A DNA stretch of 33,948 nt from Candidatus Woesearchaeota archaeon (GCA_018668595.1 JABJCP010000009.1:126735-160682), one strand, 5' to 3'. Positions 1 through 7,834 are shown, counted from the stretch's first letter. A program made the numbers and translations. Notes: generated from the sequence alone by a model not told the origin.

Positions 1-70
1 TTTTAAGAATGCATATTTGAAATTTGTAAAAAAAGCTAATGGTTAAATTAGTTTTAAACAAGGTGTTATT

Positions 71-1045
71 ATGTCAAAAAACATTTTATCAAAACTTAAA
101 CAAAAAATAACAAGAAAAGGTTCTGATGATGAATCTAGTTTGGAGTCTAACAAAGCAGTGTCTAGTAATTCAGAAAAAAATAGTTCAAATAGTTCTTTAT
201 TAATTAAAGCACAACTTGTTAATCAATTAAATCAGCAAACTAATCAACAGATCAATTCTCAAACAATTGTTAGTAAAAAACCTGCAAAAAAAGGAATTAC
301 CGAATTTTTAAAATCAAGACATACTCCTGAAATTTTAAATCAGGCGACTGTAAAAAAAACTCAAACTATTAAAGCAATGTTGATGGGTACAGAACCAAAA
401 AAAGTAGAGCCTAGAAAATCTAATTATTCTGAATTAAAACCTGTTGTTTTTACTCTTAATAAACTTGATTCTCATAATTTTACTCTTGTTAATGATCTCT
501 GTGCTAGTTACTTATTTAGATACTTGAATCCAGATAAGATTTCTTCTTATCTTAAAAATTCGAATGCAAATCAAAAGAATAGGTTATTTGTGTTAAATGC
601 TTATTCTCAAAAAAATTCTGATCAGGGTATTTATGCTTTTTTAACAGATGAAATTCATTTAGCAAGTTTAACAACTTTTGTTGCAATTTCAATGAAAAGA
701 GATGTTACGAATTTTTGCAGAAAACTTTACGGGCATCAAGATCTTCCAAGAGATAATGTTGTAGATAATATGCTTAAAGACATAACTTCGTCTGTTTTAG
801 ATTATGATTTTAGACGTTTTTACAAAACAATTGATAGAACTGATGATTATAGTTTAATGGCTGTTTGTAATAATCTTTTGAAAATTTCTATTCCTAAGCA
901 GAATACTGATACAAATTACTTAACTAGAGATATTCCTCATAAGATTGAAACGCTTGAAAATTTGATTAAAGAGAAAAATATTGATGTGTCCCAAGGATTG
1001 GATTCAGTTTATTTGATTAATAATATTCCTGAAATTAGATGCTAA
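71..1045 (+). CDS. Uncharacterised protein, disordered N-terminus
   Basis: I do not recognise this 324-aa protein. The first ~115 residues are rich in Ser, Asn, Gln and Lys and look disordered; a stretch near residues 45-65 is a Gln/Asn/Leu run. From about residue 125 the composition becomes globular and mixed alpha, with no signal peptide or membrane segment. ATG 71 is preceded by AAGGTG with its GGTG 9 nt upstream, an archaeal-type Shine-Dalgarno, which supports this start. The next gene lies 59 nt downstream on the same strand, so the two may be co-transcribed. The stop codon sits inside a short direct repeat (AGATGCTAACT, three copies). The reading frame is convincing; the function is unknown. 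Confidence 0.8.
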   Translation: MSKNILSKLKQKITRKGSDDESSLESNKAVSSNSEKNSSNSSLLIKAQLVNQLNQQTNQQINSQTIVSKKPAKKGITEFLKSRHTPEILNQATVKKTQTIKAMLMGTEPKKVEPRKSNYSELKPVVFTLNKLDSHNFTLVNDLCASYLFRYLNPDKISSYLKNSNANQKNRLFVLNAYSQKNSDQGIYAFLTDEIHLASLTTFVAISMKRDVTNFCRKLYGHQDLPRDNVVDNMLKDITSSVLDYDFRRFYKTIDRTDDYSLMAVCNNLLKISIPKQNTDTNYLTRDIPHKIETLENLIKEKNIDVSQGLDSVYLINNIPEIRC

Positions 1046-1074
1046 CTAGATGCTAACTTTTTAGATGCTAACTT
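1035..1074. repeat. Three short direct repeats, AGATGCTAACT
   Basis: The 11-mer AGATGCTAACT occurs three times between about 1037 and 1072. The first copy contains the TAA stop of the upstream gene (TGC-TAA), and the others follow in the intergenic spacer. The array is short and was probably made by replication slippage. It could place or duplicate a stop codon, but I see no clear regulatory role. Confidence 0.7.
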
Positions 1075-1104
1075 TTTTCAATCAATTAAAATGTTGACTA
1101 AAAG

Positions 1105-3744
1105 ATGTTTAAACAAAAAGAATCAGTTACTGAACAAGAAATTCAAACCTTAGAATCTATTCTTAGTGCAAACAGTGTAACTCGCAAAAAGACGACATCC
1201 TTGCCTTTATCATCTACAATTCTTGCGGATTTTTTTATTGACAATCTTAGTGACGAGAGAATTCAAAATTATGTAAAAGAAGGAATGGATGTGAAGAGCA
1301 TGATTATTGCAGATTATTGTCTTACTTTCGGTGGTTCTTTTAGAAATGCAAAAAGTTTTTGGAGGGCAGAGGGTAAAAAAAAATTTGAGTATTTAGAGAA
1401 AGAGTTTGATTTAGACAAGACTTTTCAAGATAACTCTGATTTGATTTTTAAAAGAGGTATTGAAGAAAATATTGCGGCAACACAGTTTGTTAATTTAATA
1501 CAAAACAAATCTCTTTTACGTTTAATTGATAAAAGTTCAACAAAAAACGATTTGAAATCAATTCTTATTTCTGATTTAATGTATTCTTATTTAGGTTCTG
1601 TTAAAAAACATATTGTTGGTAATGGTTACTTGCCTCAAGAAGTTTTATCTGAATTCTTTAGTCTTCATAATGCTGAAGATAAGTTTAGTAAATTTAGAGA
1701 GGATGTTCTTACAATCGAGAGTTATATATCAGAATTCCCTAATCTGTTTACAGTTCCATCAGATAAAAACATAAAGCAACTCAAGTCAATTCAAACAAGT
1801 TTGGATAAAATAGAGAAACGAAATTTGAGTGAAAAAAATAAATATTTAGACGATAAAAAATATGAAGTATTAGAGATACTCGAAAAAGCCAGAAATAATT
1901 ATGATTTAAGATTTGCGTATTTGTTTTCTGAGGTTATTGGTTGGGTGGATCAACGAAATAGATCTGAAGATCCTTGTAAAGATTTAGATGACCTTACTAT
2001 TTGGAAGTTTAAATTCGAGACTGCAAATAAATTTAATAAGGCATTTAACAAAAATGACGAGGAGTTTGATGATTCTTTCAAAGGGTTTAATGTAGTTTAT
2101 GAAATTTGTAAAACTGCAGTTGATTCAAAAACTACATTGGATCATCATATTGATGAAATAAAAAAAATAGAGATTCAAATTAAAAAAGCAGCAACTGATG
2201 AATCCATTAAAGACAATTTGCTCCAGGATTATCTTTCGAATAAATACTATTTTAATAAATTAGCAGACTTTAGTGATGGAACTTCAAGATCTCCTCAATA
2301 TTCATCATATGAAAAAATTCGTTTTGGAAATTATACATTAAGAACTGTATTGACTGAAACTCAAAATTTATTAGAAAAAAATATCATTGCACCTGAGAAA
2401 CAATCGTGTGATAAAACCTTGAGTCTTGCAAATAATTTTTTTAATATTTTTTCAGAAAATTCTGCTGATGAAACCCTGGATGATTTTTTGGGTGCTGATT
2501 TGAATAGCATCAACCGAGTTATGAGTAATTGCAAAATTGCAAAAAATAAGTATGAATTAATGGATTTAGATTCAACAAAATTTAATACAATTATAAATTC
2601 TCTTTCTAGACAAAAACAGTTTGTTGAGTGTGCTAGAGGATTCAAAAAACAAATAGATTCTGAATTAGAACAATTAAATAGTTATGAAGAAATTATTCAG
2701 CCTCTTAAAGCAGCAACATTTAATGCAGATGTTTTGCAAAAAGTCAATTCTTTGAAGGGTTGGTTAAAAAATGTTACTAAGGATAGATTCGAGAGTTCTT
2801 TTGATCTTTCATCCAGATATCCTCTTCTTTACAACCATGCAGGTGATAATTTAGCTAAATTAAAATCATTGGAATCAACAATACAAATGGACATCTTAGA
2901 CAAAGCTAAATTAGTTGCAGATAAAAAATTAAAATCTGTCGATACAAAACTAAAAATCACAGGAGATTTAAATGCTGATCGGAATTATGCACTTTCCCAG
3001 ATAAATAGATTAAATCAAGTCAAGAATATTTATTCTCTTTTGAAGACTTCTGCTAATGATCTTAATACTAAAGAATCTGCATTAACAAAGAATATTAATT
3101 TTTATTCAAATACTCAATCAAGAATTGCCAAATTTAAAACTTTTGAAACTAGATTAGTTCACAATTCTTTATTGCCAAAAAAAGATTTAACAAATTCAAA
3201 ACTTAAATCAATTTTAAAAGATTTAAAAAATAATGAGGGTGTCGGATCTTCTTATTTAGCAGATGCTAAGCCCAAGGATAGTCCTTATTTAGAAAGCTTG
3301 GCAAAAAGTGTTAACGATATTATGGTATCTGTTAAGGCTAGGTGTTTTAGTTTATTAGATTCAACATTGGATAATCATTTACAGTGGCATGATCAATATA
3401 GTGTTAAAATTCAAGAATATAAGTTTAATAAAAATGCAGGTTTTGCAAATAAGTTTAAACAATTTAGTACTAGTTGGAAATTTACCGATTCGCTTTCGTC
3501 ATATGATTCTACAATTAAAAAGTGTAATCAACAGTTATTTGAGTTATCTTCTATTCTTAAATACGCAGAACCTCATCATAAAACCAAATTAAATATTGCG
3601 ATTAATAATTATTCTAGGTTGAGAAAACAGATTAAATCTTGTTCGAGTGAACATAACAAATACTTAGCTAAATTCGCAGGTGCTAGTGCAGGAGCAGGCG
3701 GGGCTGGTGCAGGAATAATTTATGCATTGAGTATGTTGTTTTAA
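1105..3744 (+). CDS. Large coiled-coil protein with C-terminal Gly/Ala-rich membrane tail
   Basis: An 879-aa protein I cannot assign to a family. It is strongly helical and rich in Lys, Asp, Asn and Ser, with many coiled-coil-like stretches (for example residues ~225-290 and ~610-700), and has no N-terminal signal peptide. The last ~25 residues are hydrophobic and Gly/Ala-rich (AGASAGAGGAGAG followed by IIYALSMLF), which suggests a tail anchor or a glycine-zipper membrane insertion with the bulk of the protein in the cytoplasm. Similar Gly-rich segments occur in the small-gene array at 6.6-10.2 kb. There is no SD before ATG 1105; it probably follows the preceding gene in one transcript. A T11 run follows the stop, then the hairpin element. 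Confidence 0.8.
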   Translation: MFKQKESVTEQEIQTLESILSANSVTRKKTTSLPLSSTILADFFIDNLSDERIQNYVKEGMDVKSMIIADYCLTFGGSFRNAKSFWRAEGKKKFEYLEKEFDLDKTFQDNSDLIFKRGIEENIAATQFVNLIQNKSLLRLIDKSSTKNDLKSILISDLMYSYLGSVKKHIVGNGYLPQEVLSEFFSLHNAEDKFSKFREDVLTIESYISEFPNLFTVPSDKNIKQLKSIQTSLDKIEKRNLSEKNKYLDDKKYEVLEILEKARNNYDLRFAYLFSEVIGWVDQRNRSEDPCKDLDDLTIWKFKFETANKFNKAFNKNDEEFDDSFKGFNVVYEICKTAVDSKTTLDHHIDEIKKIEIQIKKAATDESIKDNLLQDYLSNKYYFNKLADFSDGTSRSPQYSSYEKIRFGNYTLRTVLTETQNLLEKNIIAPEKQSCDKTLSLANNFFNIFSENSADETLDDFLGADLNSINRVMSNCKIAKNKYELMDLDSTKFNTIINSLSRQKQFVECARGFKKQIDSELEQLNSYEEIIQPLKAATFNADVLQKVNSLKGWLKNVTKDRFESSFDLSSRYPLLYNHAGDNLAKLKSLESTIQMDILDKAKLVADKKLKSVDTKLKITGDLNADRNYALSQINRLNQVKNIYSLLKTSANDLNTKESALTKNINFYSNTQSRIAKFKTFETRLVHNSLLPKKDLTNSKLKSILKDLKNNEGVGSSYLADAKPKDSPYLESLAKSVNDIMVSVKARCFSLLDSTLDNHLQWHDQYSVKIQEYKFNKNAGFANKFKQFSTSWKFTDSLSSYDSTIKKCNQQLFELSSILKYAEPHHKTKLNIAINNYSRLRKQIKSCSSEHNKYLAKFAGASAGAGGAGAGIIYALSMLF

Positions 3745-3753
3745 GAATTTTGA

Positions 3754-3764
3754 TTTTTTTTTTT
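3754..3764 (+). terminator. Poly-T terminator
   Basis: An uninterrupted run of 11 T begins 10 nt after the stop of the 879-aa gene. Archaeal RNA polymerase terminates at such T tracts on the non-template strand. It is placed correctly for that gene. Confidence 0.55.
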
Positions 3765-3771
3765 AAAATTT

Positions 3772-3939
3772 GCATTACTGCGGCAGTTTATAAAATTCTA
3801 TGAATTTCAATTAACTAAAACGGCTTGCATGAATCAGCCGTTTTATCACAACAGATCAGCTCATCGCTGAAAACATCAAAACTTTGTTTTGACATAATTG
3901 AATTCTACGAATTCAACTAATTTGCCAAGGCAGTAATGC
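3772..3939 (+). repeat. Multi-hairpin element, copy 1 (10-bp terminal inverted repeats)
   Basis: A 168-bp element bounded by perfect inverted repeats, GCATTACTGC (3772-3781) and GCAGTAATGC (3930-3939). Inside are consecutive perfect hairpins: 3793-3798/3802-3807 (6 bp, loop TAT), 3817-3825/3836-3844 (9 bp, 10-nt loop), 3856-3860/3866-3870 (5 bp), 3876-3882/3886-3892 (7 bp, loop TTT) and 3898-3905/3909-3916 (8 bp, loop TAC). Each end also carries a tiny palindrome (ACTGCGGCAGT; TGCCAAGGCA). It lies between two convergent genes, 27 nt after one stop and 12 nt before the other. A relative sits inverted at 33629-33849. I see no target-site duplication and no ORF. It may be a MITE- or REP-like non-autonomous element, or a structured 3' RNA. 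Confidence 0.85.
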
Positions 3940-3951
3940 TGTTTGTCTATA

Positions 3952-4620
3952 TTATTTTGGTCCTGAATAAAAGAACTTTTCTATATCGACATCTTCAGAA
4001 TTATAATTTCCACTTCTAGGATTAGGTGCTGGTTTTGGCGGAGTTGGTTGTGGCTTAAATGTTGTCTGTGCTTCTTGCTGTGCATCTGTATTTTCTTTTG
4101 ATTGAGTAGTTTCTTTTGATTCTGTTGACAAAACTTCTATCGGATTTTTACTTAGTCTTGTTACTTCTTGTTTTAAGAATTCTATTTGTTGCTTTAAGTG
4201 GCTAACATGTTCTTCCATTTGAGTCAACTTATCAGAGTGTGTGTTAACAATCGATACAGTTGTTTTTAGAATAAGATCTGTTGATTCAGAGTTTTGTTGG
4301 GTTGTTGTAGGTTCAGTATTTGTAGGGTCTGTAGTTGTTGCAGGTTCTGTACTTAACTCTGTAGATTGAGATTCTTGTGTAGGCATTACTTGGCTGTGTT
4401 CAGGGGAAACATTTTGTGCTTCAGTTTTAGTTTCTTGTGCTACTACAGGTTCTGGATTTATATTTGTTGTTACAGAAGGAATTCCATCTATTGCTTGGCT
4501 TAGTTGTTTTTCGGCCATTTGTACAGCTTCGCTCATACTTTTTACCATGCCGTGTCTTAGAAGATCTCTTGCTAAATCATTTATTTTTCTTACTTTATCT
4601 ATGTCTACGATTTGAATCAC
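3952..4620 (-). CDS. Uncharacterised Thr/Gln/Glu-rich protein with coiled coil
   Basis: A 222-aa soluble protein of unknown function. Residues ~5-45 form an amphipathic helical segment. Residues ~50-115 are a low-complexity Thr/Pro/Gln/Ser/Glu linker, ~120-160 a predicted coiled coil (Leu/Ile heptads), then a second Gln/Thr/Pro-rich linker. The acidic-aromatic C-terminal tail (DVDIEKFFYSG) looks like a short conserved binding peptide. The longest frame starts at GTG 4620, but that GTG is embedded in the sequence AGGTGATTCAA. The GGTG is exactly 10 nt before ATC 4611, the spacing seen before ATG in lysS, so initiation at ATC 4611 is possible. The gene is convergent with the 879-aa gene and divergent from the MgtC-like gene. 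Confidence 0.75.
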   Translation of the reverse strand: MIQIVDIDKVRKINDLARDLLRHGMVKSMSEAVQMAEKQLSQAIDGIPSVTTNINPEPVVAQETKTEAQNVSPEHSQVMPTQESQSTELSTEPATTTDPTNTEPTTTQQNSESTDLILKTTVSIVNTHSDKLTQMEEHVSHLKQQIEFLKQEVTRLSKNPIEVLSTESKETTQSKENTDAQQEAQTTFKPQPTPPKPAPNPRSGNYNSEDVDIEKFFYSGPK

Positions 4621-4720
4621 CTGTTTTGTTTTTTTTGTTTTTGTTTTTAAATTAAAATATTATTTTTTTATTAATTTTATTAAATATTTTTTTCAAATAT
4701 AAATTTGTCGTAAGCAGAGT

Positions 4721-4806
4721 ATATACTAAACCATAACTATTATTTGGAACTTTTTTATGGTTTAGTATATCGAAACCGTAAGTTAATAAAATTTCTTGCG
4801 GTTGAG
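4721..4806 (+). ncRNA. Two-hairpin repeated element, copy A
   Basis: Stem 1 is a perfect 15-bp inverted repeat (4721-4735 with 4756-4770) closing a 20-nt loop. Stem 2 pairs AACCGTAAG (4774-4782) with CTTGCGGTT (4795-4803), with one G-U wobble. A second copy lies at 28287-28378 with 19 of 20 loop bases identical and stem 2 restored to full Watson-Crick pairing. That pattern suits a structured RNA, although a DNA element is not excluded. It ends about 100 nt upstream of the MgtC-like gene; copy B ends about 110 nt upstream of a lipoprotein gene. TATA-like sequences lie downstream of both copies, so it may be a separate RNA or an upstream DNA site rather than a leader. Confidence 0.6.
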
Positions 4807-4907
4807 AATATATAAATTATAGATATACTATCATAATTAACTTTACTATCGATTAGTTAAAATAAATTCTTATAAATGCTATTATAATTAGTTATTAAAT
4901 TAATGGG

Positions 4908-6251
4908 GTGGTTACGATAGAATTTCAAGTTTTTATAAATTTCCTTATTGCTGTTGCTCTTGGAGCGCTTGTTGGTATGCAAAGAGAGTATGAGATTCAA
5001 ACAAATCAGAGGAAAGATTTTGCAGGTTTGAGAACATTTAGTTTGATTTCTTTGTTTGGTGCAACTGCGAGTTTTATTTCAATGAATGTGTTAAACTCTT
5101 CTATATTTTTGTATGTTACTTTTGGTTCAGTTATGCTTTTGATTGTTGCAGCATATATTGCAATGGTGTTTCATTTTAAGGAGAATGAGATTGGAATTAC
5201 TACTGAGATTTCTGCAATTCTTACTTTTCTGATGGGTGCACTTTGCCTTCTTGGTTTTGCACTGCCTGCAGTTATTATAACTATTATTATGGTAATTTTC
5301 TTGGCAATGAAAAAGCCACTTCATAGGTTTGCAAGTAAGATTAAGATTGATGAGGTTTATGCTACAATTAAGTTTGCAGTTATTACTATTCTCGTCCTTC
5401 CGTTTTTACCAAACGTAAATTATACTCCTATGAATATTCCTATTTTATCAAAGATTATTGAGGCTGCACCTTTTCTTTCAGTAGAAATTGCAAAGCAGCT
5501 TGATGTATTTAATCCATTTAAGATTTGGTTAATGGTTGTATTTATTTCAGGAATTAGTTTTATAGGTTATTTGCTTATTCGAGTGGTTGGTACTGGAAAG
5601 GGACTTGGACTTACTGGTTTTCTTGGAGGTTTAGTTTCTAGTACTGCAGTTACATCTAGTATGTCTTTGGAAAGTAAAAAGAATTCTAAGATTGTTTATC
5701 CTTTTGTGTTTGCAGTAATTATTGCTTGTTCGACAATGTTTATTAGAGTTATAGTGGAGATTCTTGTTGTTAATTCTTCTTTGTTAAGGTTTGCTTTGAT
5801 TCCTATGTTTACTATGGGTGCTGCAGGTTTTATTGCTGCATTGATTGTTTGGAAAAAGTATAATAAAAATCATATTAAGAATATTGAGTTTGATTCGCCC
5901 TTTACTCTGGCGCCTGCATTAAAGTTTGCACTTTTCTTTGCTTTTGTTTTGTTTATTGCAAAGTTTGGTTATGTTATGTTTGGTGCTAAAGGAGTTTACA
6001 TTGCAGCTCTTTTATCTGGTCTTGCAGATGTTGATGCAATCACACTTTCTATGGCAACTTTGGCTTTAGCTGGTGATTTGAGTGGTGTTGTTGCAACTAT
6101 TGCTATTGCTATTGCAGCTATGACTAATACTGTTGTTAAGGCAGGAATTACCTATATGTTTGGAGGGAATAAGTTTAGAAAAGCCACTTTGACTATTTTT
6201 GGAATAGTTGTTGGAGTGGGGTTAATTAGCCTTATTTTTCTTTTTATTTGA
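4908..6251 (+). CDS. MgtC/SapB-DUF4010 family membrane protein
   Basis: A 447-aa polytopic membrane protein with about 12 hydrophobic segments. The N-terminal ~150 residues match the MgtC/SapB domain: a first helix followed by GALVGMQREYE (compare the family's GxxIGxER), then an Arg-Thr-Phe-containing loop. The C-terminal ~250 residues match DUF4010, including a glycine/serine-rich segment near GFLGGLVSSTAVTSSM and ADVDAITLSMA. MgtC proteins are linked to magnesium stress or to inhibition of membrane enzymes; the substrate of the fused form is not established. Start: GTG 4908 is the longest, but it is part of GGGGTGGT, whose GGTG lies 10 nt before ATA 4917. Starting at ATA would give MEFQVFINFLIAV, a typical MgtC N-terminus. 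A T-rich stretch follows the stop. Confidence 0.9.
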   Translation: MVTIEFQVFINFLIAVALGALVGMQREYEIQTNQRKDFAGLRTFSLISLFGATASFISMNVLNSSIFLYVTFGSVMLLIVAAYIAMVFHFKENEIGITTEISAILTFLMGALCLLGFALPAVIITIIMVIFLAMKKPLHRFASKIKIDEVYATIKFAVITILVLPFLPNVNYTPMNIPILSKIIEAAPFLSVEIAKQLDVFNPFKIWLMVVFISGISFIGYLLIRVVGTGKGLGLTGFLGGLVSSTAVTSSMSLESKKNSKIVYPFVFAVIIACSTMFIRVIVEILVVNSSLLRFALIPMFTMGAAGFIAALIVWKKYNKNHIKNIEFDSPFTLAPALKFALFFAFVLFIAKFGYVMFGAKGVYIAALLSGLADVDAITLSMATLALAGDLSGVVATIAIAIAAMTNTVVKAGITYMFGGNKFRKATLTIFGIVVGVGLISLIFLFI

Positions 6252-6400
6252 GCATTATTTAATTTTTTCTCTTTTTTTTACAATTTAAGCAGTTTTAACC
6301 CTTTAAAGCTAATTCTAAGCATTATTTAGATCTATATTTACTGAAATTTAAACAAAACTTATATGCGTTACTACTGTTAAGTAAACAAAAACAGAAAACT

Positions 6401-6410
6401 TTATATATAG
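6401..6410 (+). promoter_or_regulatory. TATA box for the small-gene array
   Basis: TTATATATAG preceded by a purine-rich GAAAAC, a good archaeal BRE/TATA match. The expected transcription start is about 25 nt downstream. No comparably strong TATA box is seen in the following spacers, so it may drive much of the array. Confidence 0.5.
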
Positions 6411-6459
6411 CATATTCATTCCTAGCAATTAGAGCCTATTTTATTAGTAATTAATAGTA

Positions 6460-6564
6460 ATGTTAGAGATAATATTAGCACTATTAGAACTTATTAGAAC
6501 TATTAGAACTATTAGAACTATTAGCAACATTAGTAGAAATAATGATGTTGATTCAAAATACTAA
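6460..6564 (+). CDS. Possible 34-aa small protein with IRT repeats
   Basis: ATG 6460 to TAA 6562-6564 encodes a 34-aa peptide with a hydrophobic start (MLEIILALLELI) followed by repeated Ile-Arg-Thr. The repeats come from the 9-nt tandem unit ATTAGAACT, whose length keeps the frame. It lies about 30 nt after the expected transcription start for the TATA box at 6401 and 35 nt before the first array gene. No SD is visible. It may be a leader peptide or a chance ORF through a microsatellite, so confidence is low. Confidence 0.25.
   Translation: MLEIILALLELIRTIRTIRTISNISRNNDVDSKY
6482..6520 (+). repeat. 9-nt tandem repeat, ATTAGAACT
   Basis: The unit TATTAGAAC/ATTAGAACT occurs four times with near-perfect copies and one degenerate copy after it. 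It lies in the presumed 5' leader of the small-gene array. Copy number could vary by slippage. Confidence 0.8.
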
Positions 6565-6599
6565 ACTAATAAATTAAATTTAACAGAGGTAAAAATAAA

Positions 6600-7199
6600 A
6601 TGTCATTAGAAGAAGTTACTCAATTAAAATCGCTATTGTACACAGGAGCTTCAAAACTTACTAAAGATGATCTAGCACTTAAAACAAAAGAAGGTTGGAC
6701 TGTATATAATTCATTAAAACATATTATTGATAATGATGGTTATACGCAAACTTCAAAAGGAATGTATCTTAGAGAAAATGAAGACGGACGATGTGCTTTA
6801 TTTTTAGAAAAAGATCTTTCTACTATTGATGAAGAAACTCCCCGTACTGGTTATTCTTATGTTACTTTTGGTTCAAAAAAAGTTGCTGATCAGTTTGTTC
6901 AAGATTACAAATCACTTTCAAAAAATTTTAATTGGAAACGTTTTGGTAAACGTGCTGCAATTTTTGGAGGTATTGGTTTAGTTGCAGGATTCGTATTTGT
7001 TCCTGCAGTTATTGTTGGAGTAACTGTTGAAGCGATTGCTGCTGGCGGAATGGGTCTAGCAGGTGGAGCAGTTAGCTATACTCAAGAAAAATCAAAAGGT
7101 TCTGAAAACAAAGCTAAAAAAATAACAGAATTCAAATCTAAATATCAAACAAAATGGAAAACTGGAATCGATGCAGTCAGAGCTATTTGTCAAAAATAA
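6600..7199 (+). CDS. Array gene 1: two-lobed protein with central membrane segment (paralogue of 7914)
   Basis: 199 aa, unknown family. The N-terminal ~110 residues are a soluble domain, including LEKDLSTI and a TGYSYVTFGSKKVADQF segment. Residues ~118-155 are a Gly/Val/Ala-rich hydrophobic stretch likely to span the membrane as a glycine-zipper hairpin. A basic C-terminal helix ends in TKWKTGIDAVRAIC. The protein at 7914-8504 is clearly paralogous at both ends but diverges in the hydrophobic middle. The start ATG 6600 has GAGGT 9 nt upstream. It is the first confident gene of the array and follows the 9-nt repeat region. A membrane location is inferred; the role is unknown. Confidence 0.85.
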   Translation: MSLEEVTQLKSLLYTGASKLTKDDLALKTKEGWTVYNSLKHIIDNDGYTQTSKGMYLRENEDGRCALFLEKDLSTIDEETPRTGYSYVTFGSKKVADQFVQDYKSLSKNFNWKRFGKRAAIFGGIGLVAGFVFVPAVIVGVTVEAIAAGGMGLAGGAVSYTQEKSKGSENKAKKITEFKSKYQTKWKTGIDAVRAICQK

Positions 7200-7306
7200 T
7201 TTGTTTAATTAATAAATTCAAAATAATAAAATAATAAAATACGACAATAAAATAAAAATAAATTTAAAATAAATCAGTAAAACAACAAAACCAAAAATCA
7301 AAATAA

Positions 7307-7336
7307 TAAATTTTTAGACGAGGTTAATGAAAAATG
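7307..7336 (+). promoter_or_regulatory. Conserved array leader, copy 1
   Basis: AATAAATTTTTAGACGAGGT followed by TAATGAAAAATG. GAGGT is the ribosome-binding site, 9 nt before the used ATG 7334. A second out-of-frame ATG sits 7 nt earlier. The same leader recurs at about 8608, 9264 (variant), 10297 and 10838, always on the plus strand and always ending at a start codon. Confidence 0.75.
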
Positions 7337-7834
7337 AAAAATATAATTATGTTGGGAACTGCTGCGGCTTTACTCGCTACTGCAGGTTGTGCAGATAAAG
7401 AAGTACCTGAATTTAAACATCCTGAAGCTGTTGATTGTAATGATATGGAAAAACAGTGCGGGCCTGCTAAGTTTGATGATAAAACAAACGTTGAGTCTAT
7501 TGTTGGCAGGATTTTAACTGGACAGAATCAATTTCTTAATTTCAAATTAGATTCTGATAAGTATGATTCTAAAAATCATTCAGTTTTAGCTCAGTATGCT
7601 ATTGTTAGAACTGATACTGGTGAAGACCTAATTTTCGTTTGTGTTGGAAGTTGTGTTGCTAAGCATGGACAAGTAACTGTTGAATATGTGCCTGTTGAAA
7701 AGCTTAAAGTTTCAGATCTTCTTAACAAATATGTTCATGTCGATGCAGTTCCTGTTGGTCAGGATAAAGAAATGACAGATGTTAGAGGAGTCTTAGTAAC
7801 TTCAGAACCAGTTAAAAAAGAATACGATCTTTAA
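7334..7834 (+). CDS. Array gene 2: small lipoprotein
   Basis: 166 aa with a bacterial-type lipoprotein signal: Lys at position 3, a hydrophobic core (IIMLGTAAALLA) and a lipobox ending TAGC, so Cys19 would be lipidated and the mature protein held on the outer face of the membrane. The mature part contains a Cys pair (C36 and C42) and VCVGSC, possibly disulphide-forming, and is otherwise beta-rich. Its central region (residues ~50-150), with GRILTGQNQ and YVHVDAVPVG, resembles a small OB-like beta barrel, but I cannot name a family. It starts at the second ATG of the conserved leader and is followed by a T-rich tract. Confidence 0.85.
   Translation: MKNIIMLGTAAALLATAGCADKEVPEFKHPEAVDCNDMEKQCGPAKFDDKTNVESIVGRILTGQNQFLNFKLDSDKYDSKNHSVLAQYAIVRTDTGEDLIFVCVGSCVAKHGQVTVEYVPVEKLKVSDLLNKYVHVDAVPVGQDKEMTDVRGVLVTSEPVKKEYDL

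Larger units (their letters stand above)
6252..6599 (+). other. Long intergenic region upstream of the small-gene array
   Basis: A 348-bp gap. It begins with T-rich terminator-like sequence after the MgtC-like gene (about 6262-6280) and contains a strong TATA box at 6401-6410. From 6482 to about 6520 it carries a tandem 9-nt repeat (ATTAGAACT). A 34-codon ORF (6460-6564) spans the repeat. If transcription starts about 6430, the first array gene has a leader of roughly 170 nt. Confidence 0.6.

Noticed and set aside
2361-2645. 94-aa minus-strand ORF
   Set aside because: It lies inside the 879-aa gene on the opposite strand, with a composition typical of antisense of AT-rich coding sequence.
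3765-3945. Target-site duplication flanking the multi-hairpin element
   Set aside because: The flanks (AAATTT / TGTTTG for copy 1; AATAACT / AAAAAAT for copy 2) show no matching direct repeat, so classical transposition is not supported directly.
6482-6520. Short direct repeats as a CRISPR array
   Set aside because: The 9-nt units are contiguous without spacers, and no cas gene is present.
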